Origin: Oscillospiraceae bacterium
GTDB lineage: Bacteria; Bacillota; Clostridia; Oscillospirales; Oscillospiraceae
DNA length: 15,372 bases
Direction: 5' to 3'
NCBI GenBank assembly: GCA_016290695.1
Contig: JAEEUX010000031.1
Location: 1-15,372, forward strand
In this document: positions 14,415-15,372 of the stretch, in pieces
Numbering within the stretch: position 1 is the stretch's first letter
Layout of the letters: every line of letters starts with the position of its first letter
Notes under the pieces: generated by a model
What the model was told of the DNA's origin: nothing
Database searches by the model: none
Seen by the model: only the letters and a program-made list of their open reading frames with translations
Program-made: the position numbers and the translations under genes

Positions 14415-14954
14415 ATGTCACAAAAAACCTTTGAGCTTACAAGCGATAATTTAAAAGAACATATCTCCGAGCTTTCTGTTGGAGACAGGGTTTATCTTTC
14501 TGGCCGCATCTATACGGCGCGCGACGCAGCGCACAAGCGCATTTTTGAATGCCTTGACAACAACGCGGAGCTTCCTTTCCCTATTGAAGGCAGTATTGTA
14601 TATTACGCCGGTCCTACCCCCGCGAAAAATGGCATGGCTGTCGGTTCCTGCGGCCCGACGACATCTTCCCGCATGGACGGCTTCGCCCCGCGCCTCATGG
14701 ATATGGGGCAGATTGCCACTATTGGCAAGGGTGACCGTTCGCCGGATGTTATCGACGCTATAAAACGCAACGGTGCAGTGTACTTATGCGCAGTCGGCGG
14801 CGCTGGCGCTCTTATTGCCAAGTCCATTAGCTCTGCGGAGGAAATCGCCTTCCCTGAGCTTGGCTGCGAATCAGTAAAACGGCTTGAGGTTGATAGACTG
14901 CCCCTTATAGTTGGCATCGACAGCCGCGGAAACTGCATTTTTGAAAGGAACTGA
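14415..14954 (+). CDS. fumB: Class I fumarase / tartrate dehydratase beta subunit
   Basis: A 179-residue protein matching the C-terminal (beta) domain of [4Fe-4S] fumarases and L(+)-tartrate dehydratases. Visible motifs are the RDAAHKR region (36-42), YYAGPTPAK (63-71), SCGPTTSSRMD (78-88), IGKGDRS (103-109) and GGAGAL (128-133). With the alpha subunit it would interconvert fumarate and malate. The length fits the separate beta subunit of anaerobes. Its ribosome site GAGGA lies in the last codons of divIVA, and its stop is two bases before the nitroreductase start. The alpha subunit, normally adjacent upstream, is not there. Substrate (fumarate or tartrate) is unresolved; the gene symbol is given for the family only. 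Confidence 0.88.
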   Translation: MSQKTFELTSDNLKEHISELSVGDRVYLSGRIYTARDAAHKRIFECLDNNAELPFPIEGSIVYYAGPTPAKNGMAVGSCGPTTSSRMDGFAPRLMDMGQIATIGKGDRSPDVIDAIKRNGAVYLCAVGGAGALIAKSISSAEEIAFPELGCESVKRLEVDRLPLIVGIDSRGNCIFERN

Positions 14955-14956
14955 AA

Positions 14957-15372
14957 ATGAGCCTTTATTCCGCCTGCGGCATTCGCCGCAGCTTTACGAG
15001 CTTTCGTGATGATGAATTGGAAAACACCTCTATCGACGAGCTTGTTGATTTTTTGTCGGAGCTTGAGCCTCCCGCCGAGGATATCGACTGGAATTTTGAC
15101 ACCCTGCCTTATCTCGATATGCTGAAGCTCACAAGCCGCGAGCCCGTGATAAAAGCGCCGCACTATCTTGTTCTTAGAGCCGAGCGCAAGCTTTTCAGCC
15201 TGCAAATGTGCGGTTATATCGGTGAAATGGCAGTTCTTCACCTCACTGACAAAGGCATCGCCACGCGCTGGATAGGGAATACACAAATCGATCAGACGAA
15301 CATCGATCCAAATCTTCTCCCGTTCGTCGGCGTTATCGCCTTCGGCTATTCAGACGAATCATTCAGAACAGC
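14957..15372 (+). CDS. Nitroreductase-family protein, N-terminal part
   Basis: The first 138 residues of a protein cut by the right edge. The start MSLYSACGIRRSFTSFRDDEL has the RRS-x-RxF-like opening of nitroreductases, and IKAPHYLVLRAERK then GYIGEMAVLHLTDKGIATRWIG matches the FMN-binding region of the TM1586-like branch. Such proteins bind FMN and reduce nitro or other acceptors with NAD(P)H; the substrate is unknown. The ATG has AAAGGA upstream and lies two bases after the fumarase beta stop, so the two are co-translated. Confidence 0.8.
   Translation, partial: MSLYSACGIRRSFTSFRDDELENTSIDELVDFLSELEPPAEDIDWNFDTLPYLDMLKLTSREPVIKAPHYLVLRAERKLFSLQMCGYIGEMAVLHLTDKGIATRWIGNTQIDQTNIDPNLLPFVGVIAFGYSDESFRT

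Noticed and set aside
14603..15286. A 227-codon minus-strand open frame
   Set aside because: Antisense to the fumarase beta subunit and the nitroreductase; no ribosome site and no recognisable domain.

Overview
The window is about 15.4 kb of bacterial chromosome with gene-dense strands, Shine-Dalgarno sites of the AGGAGG type, frequent GTG and TTG starts, and a WalR-WalK-WalH-WalI-WalJ-RlmH gene order. This points to a low-GC-lineage Firmicute (Bacillota). The glycyl radical enzyme, the MobB protein and the class I fumarase subunit suggest a strict anaerobe of the Clostridia, perhaps a gut Oscillospirales-type organism. The taxonomic placement is inference; I saw no 16S or other marker gene.

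Layout. From about 13266 down to 1 every gene reads on the minus strand. In transcription order these are: a LysR-type regulator and mobB (stop and start overlap by one base); a Nudix ADP-sugar pyrophosphatase; walR, walK, yycH and yycI (the essential cell-wall two-component system with its two membrane modulators); a 450-bp AT-rich gap holding a near-consensus promoter; murA; a hairpin with a T-run; then walJ (yycJ), rlmH, a cysteine-rich zinc-ribbon/DUF2007 protein, an alpha-phosphoglucomutase, and the first 357 codons of a glycyl radical enzyme that runs off the left edge. From 13720 to the right edge the genes read on the plus strand: a DivIVA-domain coiled-coil protein, a fumarase-type beta subunit without its alpha partner beside it, and a partial nitroreductase-like protein. 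A 450-bp divergent region (13267-13719) separates the two halves and carries a good promoter in each direction.

How the genes work together. The core (about 3.3 to 11.1 kb) matches the Bacillus walRKHIJ to rlmH neighbourhood, except that murA, the first committed enzyme of peptidoglycan synthesis, sits between yycI and walJ. WalRK matches the cell-wall stress and growth sensor, YycH and YycI its membrane regulators, and MurA a plausible output. Two 11-of-12 matches to the WalR box lie at the murA promoter, one covering its -35 element. A local WalR-to-murA control loop is therefore the most interesting testable hypothesis here. The phosphoglucomutase links sugar phosphates to the same cell-envelope supply line.

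I found no insertion sequence, CRISPR array, tRNA, rRNA, phage gene or toxin-antitoxin pair, and nothing that compels a claim of a wholly new system. The notable points are regulatory and contextual: the murA insertion with candidate WalR boxes, the terminator-like hairpin almost touching the walJ start, a structured leader before divIVA, a lone fumarase beta subunit, and the ten-cysteine zinc-ribbon protein.
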